Assembly: GCA_036555325.1 (NCBI GenBank) | Contig: DATBLQ010000017.1 | Location: 1-51,689 of the forward strand | Direction of reading: 5' to 3' | DNA length: 51,689 nucleotides | Source: DATBLQ01 sp036555325 | GTDB taxonomy: Bacteria > Pseudomonadota > Alphaproteobacteria > Rhizobiales > Aestuariivirgaceae | Shown: piece after piece, positions 8,121 to 16,992 of the stretch | Layout: every line of letters starts with the position of its first letter | How positions within the stretch are numbered: the stretch's first letter is position 1 | Notes under the pieces: generated by a model | Database searches by the model: none | What the model saw: the letters and a program-made list of their open reading frames with translations, nothing else | Told to the model about the DNA's origin: nothing | Made by a program: the position numbers and the translations under genes

Positions 8121-8433
8121 GATCGCGGAGCGTCCTTTGTAATCGAATCTATTGGCATAAGCGGGCTCGATCGGTGCATGGTCGACCTCGATGGCAGTAA
8201 TCCTGAGCCCGCCGTTCTCCAGCACCAATCCGCTACGATCCTTGGCCGGTGACGGCGCTCCATCCAGAGTGACCTCGTGAGCCACCATCCCCCAGGTGGT
8301 GGACGGCATCACTTGCCCGCCGTGATGGGCAGTCCGATAGGACTGGTCCAACCGATAGGCTGCCGCCGGCCCAGGTTCGCAATTGCAGCTCACCGAGATC
8401 GCCGATGTGATCGGAGTGAATGGAGAAGCGCAT
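8121..8433 (-). pseudogene. Deleted remnant of a metallo-beta-lactamase-fold hydrolase
   Basis: From 8433 leftward one frame reads HSDHIGDLGELQLRTWAGG, the metal-binding HxxDH-type segment of RNase Z/arylsulfatase-like metallo-hydrolases. The similarity then jumps to another frame with RLDQSYRTAHH, then STTWGMVAHEVTLDG and TAIEVDHAPIEPAYANRFDY ending at GRSAI near 8121. The two parts are joined out of frame with about 20-25 codons missing between them, and both ends of the gene are absent. It can no longer encode a working enzyme. The rest of the stretch 7901-8120 shows no recognisable gene. Confidence 0.75.
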
Positions 8434-8451
8434 GATGACATCCTGGAGGTA

Positions 8452-10176
8452 TTACATTGGCAATCCCGCCTTGCTGTACCCATCGACAAAATGCTGCCGA
8501 TCCTTCTCTTGGCGGAAGGGCACGACGTTCGCCCAATGGCTTACAGAAAAATTGGGATTTATCGCCAGGAAGTGGCGGCCCACTTCCTTTGCTTGCTCCA
8601 GGCGCCCAAGCTGCGCGAGACTTGCAGCCAGAAGACGGGACGAGCCGGTCCCCCGCGTTGTTTCGTGCCGAAGTGTTTGGACCGCATCCTCATATCGGCG
8701 TGCCGAATATTGGGCATAGCCCAGAACCCAATAGTACCATCCTGGCGGATGCGGGTTCAGGCGAAAGGCCTTAAGCACCATTTCGATACCCTCTATGGGC
8801 ATTCCCTCCGCGACTTTCAGCTCGCCCCAAAAAACCAGGGCATTCGTATGATTGGGGTCGATACGAAGGGCGATTGCGAATTCTGCCGCTGCCACATCCA
8901 AATCACCTTCATACATCAGAACATCACCGAGGATGGTATGCGCATCCGCGTTGTCGGGGTCGAGTTGCACTGCTCGCCGGGCAGCTGCAAGAGCCAGCGA
9001 ATGATGGGGTTCTTTGGGTTCTCCGCCATAGGTCCATCCATGGCCATGGCTCTTGGCGAGCCAGGCGTGTGCGTCTGCAAATTCGGGATCGAGCTTCAGA
9101 GCTTTCTCGAAGAGTGAACGAGCGGCTCTGTTGCTCTCGGGCGTCTGTAGTGCCATGACCCGGCCACGCACGAACAGATCATAGGCATCGAGGTTCGTTG
9201 CTCTCCGTCTGGCAGGAAGAGACCTGGCTGGCAAAGTGCCGGTCAAAGCATTTACAATTCTGGCAACAATTTCGTCCTGCAGCAGGAATACATCTGCAAG
9301 GTCGCGGTCGATACGGTCGGCCCAGATGTGACTGTTGTTCGCTGCGTCAATAAGCTGAGCATTGATCCGCAGCCGAGTCGCCGAACGGCGGACGCTTCCT
9401 TCGATGACGTAACGAACGCCCAATTCTTTGGCGATTGCCCGAATGTCGACAGCTTTGCCCTTGTAGGCGAACGTCGAATTCCTGGAAATGACAAGAAATC
9501 CAGGGACCTTTGACAAATCGGTGATCAAATCTTCAGCCAGCCCGTCGACAAAGTACTCCTGTTCTGGATCGCTGCTCATGTTGATAAAAGGTAGAACGGC
9601 GATTGATGGTTTGTCCGATGGCGGAAAGACTGGCATCGCCGTGGCAGTTGGGTTGCCCAGCTGTATCCGGTAGGCATGAACGGGGTCCGCGATATTATGG
9701 ACCTGCACCGTACCGAGATCGGCATAGGTGATCGGGACCTTTCCTTTGACCGCTTCGTAGACATTGCGTCCGGTGCAGATACCGCCAGGCTCGGCAAGTT
9801 TTTCAAGTCGAGCGGCGACATTGACTCCATCCCCATAGATGGTACCGCCTTCAGCGATGACATCGCCAAGATTCACGCCGATACGGAAGGCCATGCGTTT
9901 CTCTTCGGAAAGCGGCGCATTCTCCATGGCAAGGCTTTGTTGTATCTCGACAGCGCACTGAACCGCATTGACCGCGCTGGCGAACTCGACGAGCAGACTG
10001 TCGCCGGCGGAGCCAACGATCTGGCCACTGAACTCGGCCAGCTTGGGTTCGATGACTGTCGTTCGCAGGTGCTTGAGACGCGCGAGCGTACCCGCCTCGT
10101 CGAACGCCATGAGTCGGGAATAACCGACCACGTCGGCTGCCAAGATCGCTGCAAGTCTGCGCTGTTGCCGCTGCAA
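8452..10176 (-). CDS. Class III adenylate cyclase with TolB-like and TPR regions
   Basis: A 574-residue protein. Residues 8-165 form a class III nucleotide cyclase domain: metal-binding Asp15 (AADVVGYS) and Asp59 (GSAGDSLLVEF), and transition-state Asn119 and Arg123 in YGDGVNVAARLE are all present, so it should be active on ATP. A TolB-like segment follows (about 188-310, beginning PSIAVLPFINMSSDPEQEYF), then tetratricopeptide repeats to the C-terminus (about 330-570). No membrane helix is seen, so it is probably cytosolic, with the TPRs as a protein-binding sensor. The start is TTG behind GGGAGGG. It is divergent from the spondin/DM13 operon. Rhizobia carry many such cyclases. Confidence 0.88.
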   Translation of the reverse strand: MQRQQRRLAAILAADVVGYSRLMAFDEAGTLARLKHLRTTVIEPKLAEFSGQIVGSAGDSLLVEFASAVNAVQCAVEIQQSLAMENAPLSEEKRMAFRIGVNLGDVIAEGGTIYGDGVNVAARLEKLAEPGGICTGRNVYEAVKGKVPITYADLGTVQVHNIADPVHAYRIQLGNPTATAMPVFPPSDKPSIAVLPFINMSSDPEQEYFVDGLAEDLITDLSKVPGFLVISRNSTFAYKGKAVDIRAIAKELGVRYVIEGSVRRSATRLRINAQLIDAANNSHIWADRIDRDLADVFLLQDEIVARIVNALTGTLPARSLPARRRATNLDAYDLFVRGRVMALQTPESNRAARSLFEKALKLDPEFADAHAWLAKSHGHGWTYGGEPKEPHHSLALAAARRAVQLDPDNADAHTILGDVLMYEGDLDVAAAEFAIALRIDPNHTNALVFWGELKVAEGMPIEGIEMVLKAFRLNPHPPGWYYWVLGYAQYSARRYEDAVQTLRHETTRGTGSSRLLAASLAQLGRLEQAKEVGRHFLAINPNFSVSHWANVVPFRQEKDRQHFVDGYSKAGLPM

Positions 10177-10240
10177 GACACCCTCCCGCTGATCGGCATT
10201 GTAGCGGAAAATGCGCTGCTAGCGAGCCATTGGGGAGGAA

Positions 10241-10280
10241 CGACTTCGCCGTCCCCCCATTCTTCGCCCATGCGAAGTCG
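10241..10280. promoter_or_regulatory. 9-bp inverted repeat in the divergent cyclase/spondin promoter region
   Basis: CGACTTCGC at 10241-10249 is repeated in inverted form, GCGAAGTCG, at 10272-10280, with a 22-base spacer. It is the clearest symmetry in the 222 bases between the cyclase start and the spondin gene. It could be an operator for a dimeric regulator or form a leader hairpin in either transcript. No -35/-10 pair could be assigned with confidence. Confidence 0.35.
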
Positions 10281-10398
10281 CTATCAAATCAATAGAGACT
10301 CGGCATTTCATGTTTTTGAGCTTATTGGCGATCTTGGCTCCATCGGCCCGGGTAATCAGTATCCGCGCACCAAAGGTCAAACCGGAGGAGTTGAATCG

Positions 10399-11037
10399 AT
10401 GAAGAAACTTGGAACCGTTATGACCGCGGCATTTTCTCTGTTCATGGCACAACCCGCGCAGGCAGAAACGATGAAATATGCTGTCACATTTGATGGCAGT
10501 TGGAGCGCCGCCACCCACCCGCTGGAGTTCCCGACTGGCGCCCATTTCTCCGGGCTCATCGGCGCAACGCACAATGGCGAGTATGCCATCTTTATCGATG
10601 CCGGCAGCGCCACGGAGGGTCTCGAACGCTTGGCCGAAGGCGGTCGGCACAGCCCGCTTGATCAGGAAATAATGGCAGCGATCAAGGCGGGTACTGCAGG
10701 CGCGTTGATCGAAACCGGTCCGATCAAACCCGTGCCGGGCAAGGTTGAAGCAGTCTTTGAAGTTGGCGACAAGTATCCGACCGCGTCAATCGTCGCGATG
10801 ATTGCCCCAAGCCCGGATTGGTTCACCGGCGTCTCCGTCAATCTGATGGAGAATGGCCACTGGGTCGACAAGAAGACGGTGACCGCATTCGCGTGGGATG
10901 CCGGCACCGACATCGGCACGACATACAAGGCACCCGACGCTGATAGCAAACTGAGGGTGAGCATGAACGGTGCGCCGCATTTTCAAAAGGATGGCCAGGC
11001 CGTTCCGGTTGGTACGTTCACTTTCGTACGACAGTAG
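10399..11037 (+). CDS. Secreted spondin-domain protein
   Basis: A 212-residue protein starting at the ATG at 10399 behind GGAGGAG; frame upstream of this point is an artefact. Residues 1-22 are a signal peptide ending in AQA. The remainder matches the spondin N-terminal domain as found in bacteria: TFDGSWSAATHP near the start, the SPDWFTGVSVNLM block in the middle and FAWDAGTDIGTTY near the end. In eukaryotes the domain is part of extracellular matrix proteins; bacterial members are periplasmic or secreted and their role is not established. Only 27 bases separate it from the DM13-domain gene, so the two form an operon. Confidence 0.82.
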   Translation: MKKLGTVMTAAFSLFMAQPAQAETMKYAVTFDGSWSAATHPLEFPTGAHFSGLIGATHNGEYAIFIDAGSATEGLERLAEGGRHSPLDQEIMAAIKAGTAGALIETGPIKPVPGKVEAVFEVGDKYPTASIVAMIAPSPDWFTGVSVNLMENGHWVDKKTVTAFAWDAGTDIGTTYKAPDADSKLRVSMNGAPHFQKDGQAVPVGTFTFVRQ

Positions 11038-11064
11038 CAGCCGCATATCAGAGGGATAAGACAA

Positions 11065-11556
11065 ATGAAGAGGCTTGTTATCGGCGCGATTGTGGGAGGG
11101 CTTCTCGGCATCGCTGTCGGATTCGCTGTTGGCATTTTTGTATATCCATACATTTTTCTCGCCGACATCGTGGCATCCGACGAGGCTCCCTCCACCGCCG
11201 GAAACCGGATCGTAGCGACGGGTCAGTTCATCCATGTCAATCCCTCTGATCCAATCCATTACGGCAAGGGAACGGCAACGGTGTACGAGGACACAGTGCA
11301 CCTCGGATCCGATTTCGAGGTCGGACCAGGGCCGAAATTCCATGTCTATTTGGTGCCCAGCAAATCCGTGACCTCAGCCGACGATGTGAAGACCAGCATG
11401 TTCATCGACCTTGGTCGGTTACGCGCGTTCAAGGGCAGCCAGAACTATGCGATCCCCGAAGGTGTCGATCTCGCCCAATACGGCAGCGTGGTAATCTGGT
11501 GCGAAGCTTTCGGCGTGTTGATCTCTCCTGCCGCCTTGAATGTGGGGACGAGTTGA
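11065..11556 (+). CDS. Membrane-anchored DM13-domain protein
   Basis: A 163-residue protein with an N-terminal hydrophobic helix (about 4-35) that would anchor it facing the periplasm, and a C-terminal DM13 domain (about 52-160): GKGTATVYEDTVHLGSDFEV, then PGPKFHVYLVP, then SQNYAIPEGVDLAQYGSVVIW and CEAFGV. The conserved cysteine of the domain is present after VVIW. DM13 has been proposed as a cytochrome-like or redox domain that works with DOMON or other extracellular domains; this is family knowledge, unproven here. It follows the spondin-domain gene by 27 bases with a GAGGG ribosome site, suggesting that the two proteins act together at the cell surface. Confidence 0.8.
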   Translation: MKRLVIGAIVGGLLGIAVGFAVGIFVYPYIFLADIVASDEAPSTAGNRIVATGQFIHVNPSDPIHYGKGTATVYEDTVHLGSDFEVGPGPKFHVYLVPSKSVTSADDVKTSMFIDLGRLRAFKGSQNYAIPEGVDLAQYGSVVIWCEAFGVLISPAALNVGTS

Positions 11557-11718
11557 AAGCATCGTCCTCATAGGAGATCGTGGCCCCGCACTTAAGGAAT
11601 GTTCGATTTGTCAGCCGCGCAGTGCTTCGCTAGAGTTGCCTCTCTGAAGACAGCCGGGCAGCCAGCTCGAATGCTGGTATTGCCACCTGGTTTGTCTTCC
11701 TCCAACAGGGCAATCGAA

Positions 11719-12630
11719 ATGGAGATGCATCAGATCCGCTATTTCCTGACCGTTTGCCAAACCCTCAATTTCACGCGTGCAGCCGAGGAATGCAATGTAT
11801 CGCAGCCGGCATTGTCGCGAGCTGTCAAACAATTGGAGGATGAGCTCGGTGCCGATCTTTTTCGTCGCGAGCGGACGTTGACCCACATCACCGATTTCGG
11901 GCGGGCGGTGCTCCCCGCATTGCGCCAGTGCTACGACGGCAGCCTCACCGCAAAAGCACTTGCGCATGGATATTTGAAGGCAGGCCATGCGCCACTGCAT
12001 CTTGCATTATCAAGATCGATCGAAATGGAACTCCTTTCTCCTCTGCTTTCCGAAATCACAACGGCGTTTCCGCGCATGGAAATCAAGCTCGTTCGGGGGC
12101 CTCCACACGAGATCGGGGAAAAACTGAAGGCCGGCGAAGCCGAGGTTGCTGTTGCAGGACCCCTGGGAGATGGATGGGATCGTTTTGAAACCAGGAAACT
12201 CTACAAGGAGCAGTTTGGACTGCTGCTGAACCGTCGGCACCCGCTGGCTGTAGAGGACTCCGTCGACGTCCAGCGTCTGTCCAAGGAGCGCTTGCTGTCT
12301 CGACCGCACTGTTCATTGACCGAAGCACTGCTGCAAAAGCTCAATCATTTGGGTAGCGGAAAAATTTCAGTGCATGAAATTGCCCTGCTCGATGACCTTC
12401 CCGAGTTGGTGCGGGGAAACTTTGGCGTTGGGATTTGGCCGACCGGCCGGCGAGTCGCGGACGACCTTGTCATCAAGGAAGTGCGGGGAACGGACTTAAG
12501 CCGGTGGATCCATGTGTATTCCGTCGCCGGGAGAAAATACTCGGTTGCCGCCGCAACACTCATCAAGCTCTTGCGCGTCAAGGACTGGACCATGTCGGCG
12601 AGAGCTATGACCCGGGAGCGTGTTCAATGA
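11719..12630 (+). CDS. LysR-family transcriptional regulator
   Basis: A 303-residue LysR regulator. The N-terminal winged helix-turn-helix covers about 1-62 (MEMHQIRYFLTVCQTLNFTR, then AAEECNVSQPALSRAVKQLE). An effector-binding periplasmic-protein-like domain follows (about 90-295). The start at 11719 gives the usual length; a second ATG at 11725 is an alternative, and the frame continues upstream without family similarity. Its last bases overlap the start of a thioredoxin-fold gene (ATGA at 12627). That is unusual, since LysR genes are more often divergent from their targets, and suggests that the regulator controls its own operon, perhaps in response to oxidants. Confidence 0.88.
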   Translation: MEMHQIRYFLTVCQTLNFTRAAEECNVSQPALSRAVKQLEDELGADLFRRERTLTHITDFGRAVLPALRQCYDGSLTAKALAHGYLKAGHAPLHLALSRSIEMELLSPLLSEITTAFPRMEIKLVRGPPHEIGEKLKAGEAEVAVAGPLGDGWDRFETRKLYKEQFGLLLNRRHPLAVEDSVDVQRLSKERLLSRPHCSLTEALLQKLNHLGSGKISVHEIALLDDLPELVRGNFGVGIWPTGRRVADDLVIKEVRGTDLSRWIHVYSVAGRKYSVAAATLIKLLRVKDWTMSARAMTRERVQ

Positions 12631-13325
12631 CCCAACCATCCCTGGCCGAGGTTCTGGAAGCCTGTACGCGGCGATGCAGGGACATGGATGCTCCGCTTTC
12701 TGCAAGGCTCAGCGCCTTTGCAGATGAAGTGCGCAGGCTGGATCCGGCTTTCGCCGATGTGGTCGATCGGATGGTAAACCGGCTGCGGCAAAGTAAGGCC
12801 GGTTCTCCAGCACCTTCCACCGGAGACCAAATGCCCCCCTTCGTGCTTCCTGACGAGGAGGGACATCTTGTTAGCCTCACTGACCTTCTCAAGCAGGGTC
12901 CCGTGGTGGTGTCGTTTCATCGGGGGCATTGGTGCCCTTACTGCCGCATGAGCGCTGACGCCCTGGCAAAAATCGACCCGCAAGTGAGAGCGGCCGGCGC
13001 ACGTCTCGTTTTGATTACGCCCGAGGTCCAGCAGTTCACCAGGAAATTCAAAGCCGATGTGAATGCGTCTTTCCCGATCCTCACCGATCTGGACAGCGGA
13101 TATGCGCTTGAACTGTCCCTGGCGATCAAAATTGATGATGAGAAGCGGGTTGCGATGACCCAGTCTGGTTGGGATATCGCTCTGTTCCAGGACAATCAGA
13201 GCTGGACGTTGCCCATTCCGGCCACTTTCGTCGTGGGAAGTGACGGGCTGGTCAAGGCACGCTTCGTCGATCCCGACTACCGCAAACGTATGGAAACTGA
13301 AGATCTGCTCACCGCTTTGCAGTAG
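12627..13325 (+). CDS. Peroxiredoxin-like (AhpC/TSA, thioredoxin-fold) protein
   Basis: A 232-residue protein with a helical N-terminal extension (about 1-65) and a thioredoxin/AhpC-TSA fold (about 67-230). The active site HWCPYC gives Cys103 and Cys106; PAT in IPATFVVGSDG supplies the cis-proline segment. The CxxC arrangement is that of the peroxiredoxin-like family rather than of a typical 2-Cys AhpC. It probably reduces peroxides or disulfides in the cytoplasm, since no signal peptide is seen. Its ATG overlaps the stop of the LysR gene, so expression is coupled. The true substrate and electron donor cannot be inferred. Confidence 0.83.
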   Translation: MTQPSLAEVLEACTRRCRDMDAPLSARLSAFADEVRRLDPAFADVVDRMVNRLRQSKAGSPAPSTGDQMPPFVLPDEEGHLVSLTDLLKQGPVVVSFHRGHWCPYCRMSADALAKIDPQVRAAGARLVLITPEVQQFTRKFKADVNASFPILTDLDSGYALELSLAIKIDDEKRVAMTQSGWDIALFQDNQSWTLPIPATFVVGSDGLVKARFVDPDYRKRMETEDLLTALQ

Positions 13326-13431
13326 GGGCCGCCGCAATGCCTCTCCTTGGCTTAGGGTTTGAGTGCGGCGCGATTCGCTGTTAGAACCCGCCCGACTCAA
13401 AGCTTCAGGACCAGGAACCTCGACCGCTGCC

Positions 13432-16371
13432 ATGAACGACACCAAGGCCCCTGCGGCGGGCCGCGACTATCGCGAGACGCTGTTCCTGCCCAAGACCGGC
13501 TTTCCCATGAAGGCGGGTCTGCCGCAGCGGGAGCCTGAAATCCTGCGCCGCTGGCAGGGCATGGATCTTTACCGGCTGCTGCGCCAAGCCTCTTCCACCC
13601 GCGAGAAATTCATCCTTCACGACGGTCCGCCCTATGCCAATGGCCATATCCACATAGGCACGGCGCTCAACAAGATTCTCAAGGATTTTGTCGTCCGCTC
13701 CCGCCAGATGATGGGCTACGACGCAAACTACGTGCCGGGCTGGGACTGCCATGGCCTTCCCATCGAATGGAAAGTCGAAGAAGAGCACCGCGCCAAAGGC
13801 AAGGACAAGGACGTAATCCCGATCAACGATTTTCGCAACGAGTGCCGCGCCTTCGCCGAGCACTGGCTCTCCGTGCAGTCGGAGGAATTCCAGCGTCTCG
13901 GCGTGATCGGTGATTGGAAGAAACCCTACACCACCATGAGCTTCGACGCCGAAGCTCAGATCGCGCGCGAACTGATGAAATTTGCCGCATCCGGCCAGCT
14001 CTATCGCGGCTCCAAGCCCGTCATGTGGTCGGTGGTGGAGAAGACCGCACTCGCCGAGGCCGAGGTGGAATATCTCGACTACACGTCGGATACCGTTTGG
14101 GTGAAGTTTCCGGTCCGGATTGCAGCTGGTGAAACGCAAAAAGATACTAGCGGTATCAACCGCCTGTCGGTCCTGATTTGGACCACGACTCCCTGGACCA
14201 TTCCCGGCAACCGCGCCGTCAGCTACTCGGGCGCAATAAAATATGGAGTCTACTCGGTCACCGACGCCCCCGAGGGCAACTGGGCAAAAAAAGGCGACCA
14301 ATTCATAATCGCAGACTCCCTCGCCGAAGACGTGATGAAGGCAGCTAAGGTTATCGCGTATGCCCGTCAACGCGGCTACGCTACAGACGAGCTTGCGGGT
14401 ACCAGGATAACTCATCCCTTGGCAGTGCTTGGCTACACCTTCGAGGTTCCTCTGCTCGAAGGCGAGCACGTCACCGACGATGCCGGCACCGGATTTGTTC
14501 ACACCGCTCCCGGTCACGGCGCCGATGACTTCGACATCTGGACCGCCAACGACGCCAGGCTGAAGCAGAGCGGCATCGACACGCGTATTCCCTTCACCGT
14601 CGATGCCGATGGCCGCTTCACGGCCGAGGCGCCGGGATTCGAGGGAAAGCGTGTCCTGACCGAGAAGGGCGAAAAGGGAGACGCCAATGAAGCGGTCATC
14701 AAGGCCCTCGCCGAGGCCGGCATGCTCATCGCCCGCGCTCGCTTGAAACACCAATATCCGCATTCCTGGCGATCCAAGAAGCCGATCATCTTCCGCAACA
14801 CGCCGCAATGGTTCATTTCCATGGGGGACGGGGAGAAGGGCGGCCTGCGCGAGAAGGCGCTCGTTGCGATCGATGAGGTGGAATGGGTTCCCCCGCAGGG
14901 TCGAAATCGCATCCGCGGCATGATCGAGGCGCGTCCCGATTGGGTCATTTCCCGCCAGCGTTCCTGGGGCGTGCCGATCACTGTCTTCGTGAACCGCGCA
15001 TCGAGCGCGCTTCTCCAGGATGAGCGTGTCAACGCAAGGATCGCCGACATCTTCGAACGGGAAGGTGCCGACGCCTGGTTTGCCGAAGGGGCTCGTGATC
15101 GCTTTCTTGCGGGCCTTGTGCAAGAGCCGGAGGATTGGGAGAAAGTAGACGATATCCTCGACGTCTGGTTCGAATCGGGCTGTACTCACGCCTTCGTGCT
15201 TGAGAAGCATGAAGGGCTCCACTGGCCGGCCGATGTCTATCTGGAGGGCTCAGACCAGCATCGCGGCTGGTTTCAATCCTCCCTGCTTGAAAGCTGCGGT
15301 ACCCGTAACCGCGCTCCCTACAACACCGTCGTCACCCATGGATTCACCATGGCCGAGGACGGCAGGAAAATGTCGAAGTCCCTCGGCAACCAGGTCTTTC
15401 CGCAGGATGTCATCAAGCAGTCCGGCGCTGATATCCTAAGGCTGTGGGTTGCCTCCACCGACTACACCGACGATCAGCGCATCGGCCCGGAAATTCTGAA
15501 ATCAAACATCGAATCCTACCGCAAGCTCAGGAACACCTTTCGCTATCTTCTTGGCGCCCTCGATGGCTGGCAGGACCATGAGCGCATCGGCATTGGCGAT
15601 ATGCCCGAGCTTGAGCGTTATGTGCTGCATCGGCTTGCCGAGCTGCATGAGGCCGTGATTGCCGCTTATGACGCCTATGATTTCAAGCGGGTCTATGGCC
15701 TTCTTCTGCAATTCATGAATGCCGATCTGTCGGCATTCTATCTCGATATCCGCAAAGACTCCCTCTATTGCGACCCCTGGTCCTCGCCTCGACGGCGCGC
15801 CTGCCGCACCGTCATGGACCAGCTGTTTCATTGTCTGGTGACCTGGTTCGCACCCATCCTTTGCTTCACGACCGAAGAGGTCTGGCTCTCTCGCTTTCCG
15901 GGTGAAGGCAGCTCCGTCCACCTGATGCCCTTCGCCGCTCCCCCCGCCCAATGGCGCGATGCCGCGATCGCAGAGAAATGGGGGAAGATTCGAACCGTAA
16001 GGCGCGTCATCACCGGCGCATTGGAAATCGAACGTCAGGAGAAGAAGGTCATCGGCTCCTCGCTCGAAGCAGCCCCCATGGTTTATGTCTCCGATCCCGA
16101 TTTGCGATCCGCACTCGAAGGAATTGATCTCGCCGAAATTGCCATCACCAGCGACTTGACGCTGAGGCCGGAGGAGGGGCCTGACGACGCCTTCCGCCTG
16201 GACGATGTGAAGGGCGTCGCCGTTATAAGCAAGCTCGCCGAGGGAAGGAAATGCGCCCGCTCCTGGAAGATCACGCCCGAGGTGGGTGCTGATCCCGACT
16301 TTCCCGACATAACCCCGCGCGATGCCGACGCGGTTCGCGAATGGGAGCGGCGCAAGGGCCTGCGCAAATGA
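13432..16371 (+). CDS. ileS: Isoleucyl-tRNA synthetase
   Basis: A 979-residue class I aminoacyl-tRNA synthetase that charges tRNA-Ile. The HIGH-type motif is PYANGHIHIG at 67-76 and the KMSKS loop is at 646-650. The large CP1 editing domain, including TWTTPWTIPGN-like sequence (IWTTTPWTIPGNRAVS), lies between. The start at 13432 fits the bacterial family; the frame extends upstream without similarity. At the C-terminus the zinc-finger region keeps only KCARSWK and lacks the other cysteines seen in Escherichia coli. Its stop overlaps the lspA start by four bases (ATGA at 16368), a widespread ileS-lspA pairing. Confidence 0.96.
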   Translation: MNDTKAPAAGRDYRETLFLPKTGFPMKAGLPQREPEILRRWQGMDLYRLLRQASSTREKFILHDGPPYANGHIHIGTALNKILKDFVVRSRQMMGYDANYVPGWDCHGLPIEWKVEEEHRAKGKDKDVIPINDFRNECRAFAEHWLSVQSEEFQRLGVIGDWKKPYTTMSFDAEAQIARELMKFAASGQLYRGSKPVMWSVVEKTALAEAEVEYLDYTSDTVWVKFPVRIAAGETQKDTSGINRLSVLIWTTTPWTIPGNRAVSYSGAIKYGVYSVTDAPEGNWAKKGDQFIIADSLAEDVMKAAKVIAYARQRGYATDELAGTRITHPLAVLGYTFEVPLLEGEHVTDDAGTGFVHTAPGHGADDFDIWTANDARLKQSGIDTRIPFTVDADGRFTAEAPGFEGKRVLTEKGEKGDANEAVIKALAEAGMLIARARLKHQYPHSWRSKKPIIFRNTPQWFISMGDGEKGGLREKALVAIDEVEWVPPQGRNRIRGMIEARPDWVISRQRSWGVPITVFVNRASSALLQDERVNARIADIFEREGADAWFAEGARDRFLAGLVQEPEDWEKVDDILDVWFESGCTHAFVLEKHEGLHWPADVYLEGSDQHRGWFQSSLLESCGTRNRAPYNTVVTHGFTMAEDGRKMSKSLGNQVFPQDVIKQSGADILRLWVASTDYTDDQRIGPEILKSNIESYRKLRNTFRYLLGALDGWQDHERIGIGDMPELERYVLHRLAELHEAVIAAYDAYDFKRVYGLLLQFMNADLSAFYLDIRKDSLYCDPWSSPRRRACRTVMDQLFHCLVTWFAPILCFTTEEVWLSRFPGEGSSVHLMPFAAPPAQWRDAAIAEKWGKIRTVRRVITGALEIERQEKKVIGSSLEAAPMVYVSDPDLRSALEGIDLAEIAITSDLTLRPEEGPDDAFRLDDVKGVAVISKLAEGRKCARSWKITPEVGADPDFPDITPRDADAVREWERRKGLRK

Positions 16372-16916
16372 ACCGGCCGCTGCAAACCCGATCCGAGATC
16401 CGCGATAAAGCGAAATCCTCCCAGCTCCGCCTGTGGGGCAGCCTTTCCTCGCTTGGCCTTTCCCTGGCTGTGCTTTCCTTCGCCGCCGACCAGCTGTTCA
16501 AATGGTGGATGCTGCGCATCCTTGAGATTACCGAAGGCCAGCCGATCGAAATCACTCCCTTCTTCAGCCTTGTCCTCGCCTGGAACCAGGGCGTGAGCTA
16601 TGGATGGCTTGCAAAAGGCGGCGAGATCGGACGAATTGGGCTGACTGTCATAAGCCTCCTGGCCTCGGCCGCTTTATGGATCTGGCTTGCTCGAACGCCT
16701 TCGCCCCTGGTCGGCGCCGGCTTGGGGCTGATCATCGGCGGTGCCTTGGGCAACGCATTGGACCGCGTCGCCCATGGCGCCGTCGCCGACTTCTTCCTGT
16801 TTCATGCCTTTGGCTATTCCTGGTACGTATTTAATGTTGCCGATGTGGCTATCGTTGCAGGAGTGCTCGCGTTAATATATGATTCGGTTAGTGAAAAGAG
16901 GCGAAAGAGCACGTGA
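16368..16916 (+). CDS. lspA: Lipoprotein signal peptidase (signal peptidase II)
   Basis: A 182-residue inner-membrane aspartyl protease that cleaves the signal peptide from diacylglyceryl-prolipoproteins. Four transmembrane segments are visible. The catalytic aspartates are Asp132 in GNALDRVAHGAVADF and Asp159 in FNVADVAI. The start overlapping the ileS stop gives an N-terminal cytoplasmic tail of about 25 residues, slightly longer than usual. The lipoprotein encoded directly downstream (16993-17595) would be one of its substrates. Translation is probably coupled to ileS. Confidence 0.95.
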   Translation: MNRPLQTRSEIRDKAKSSQLRLWGSLSSLGLSLAVLSFAADQLFKWWMLRILEITEGQPIEITPFFSLVLAWNQGVSYGWLAKGGEIGRIGLTVISLLASAALWIWLARTPSPLVGAGLGLIIGGALGNALDRVAHGAVADFFLFHAFGYSWYVFNVADVAIVAGVLALIYDSVSEKRRKST

Positions 16917-16992
16917 GGGGAGTCACGCTTTCGCCGCATTGGCCTGTAAAGTTCAACGCGCGTTTTCAGCACTCTTGCGGGCAGTCTGATCG

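Noticed and set aside
9676..10398. Upstream extension of the spondin gene frame
   Set aside because: It lies antisense to the cyclase and lacks a signal peptide at its start; the ATG at 10399 with GGAGGAG and a signal peptide is far better.
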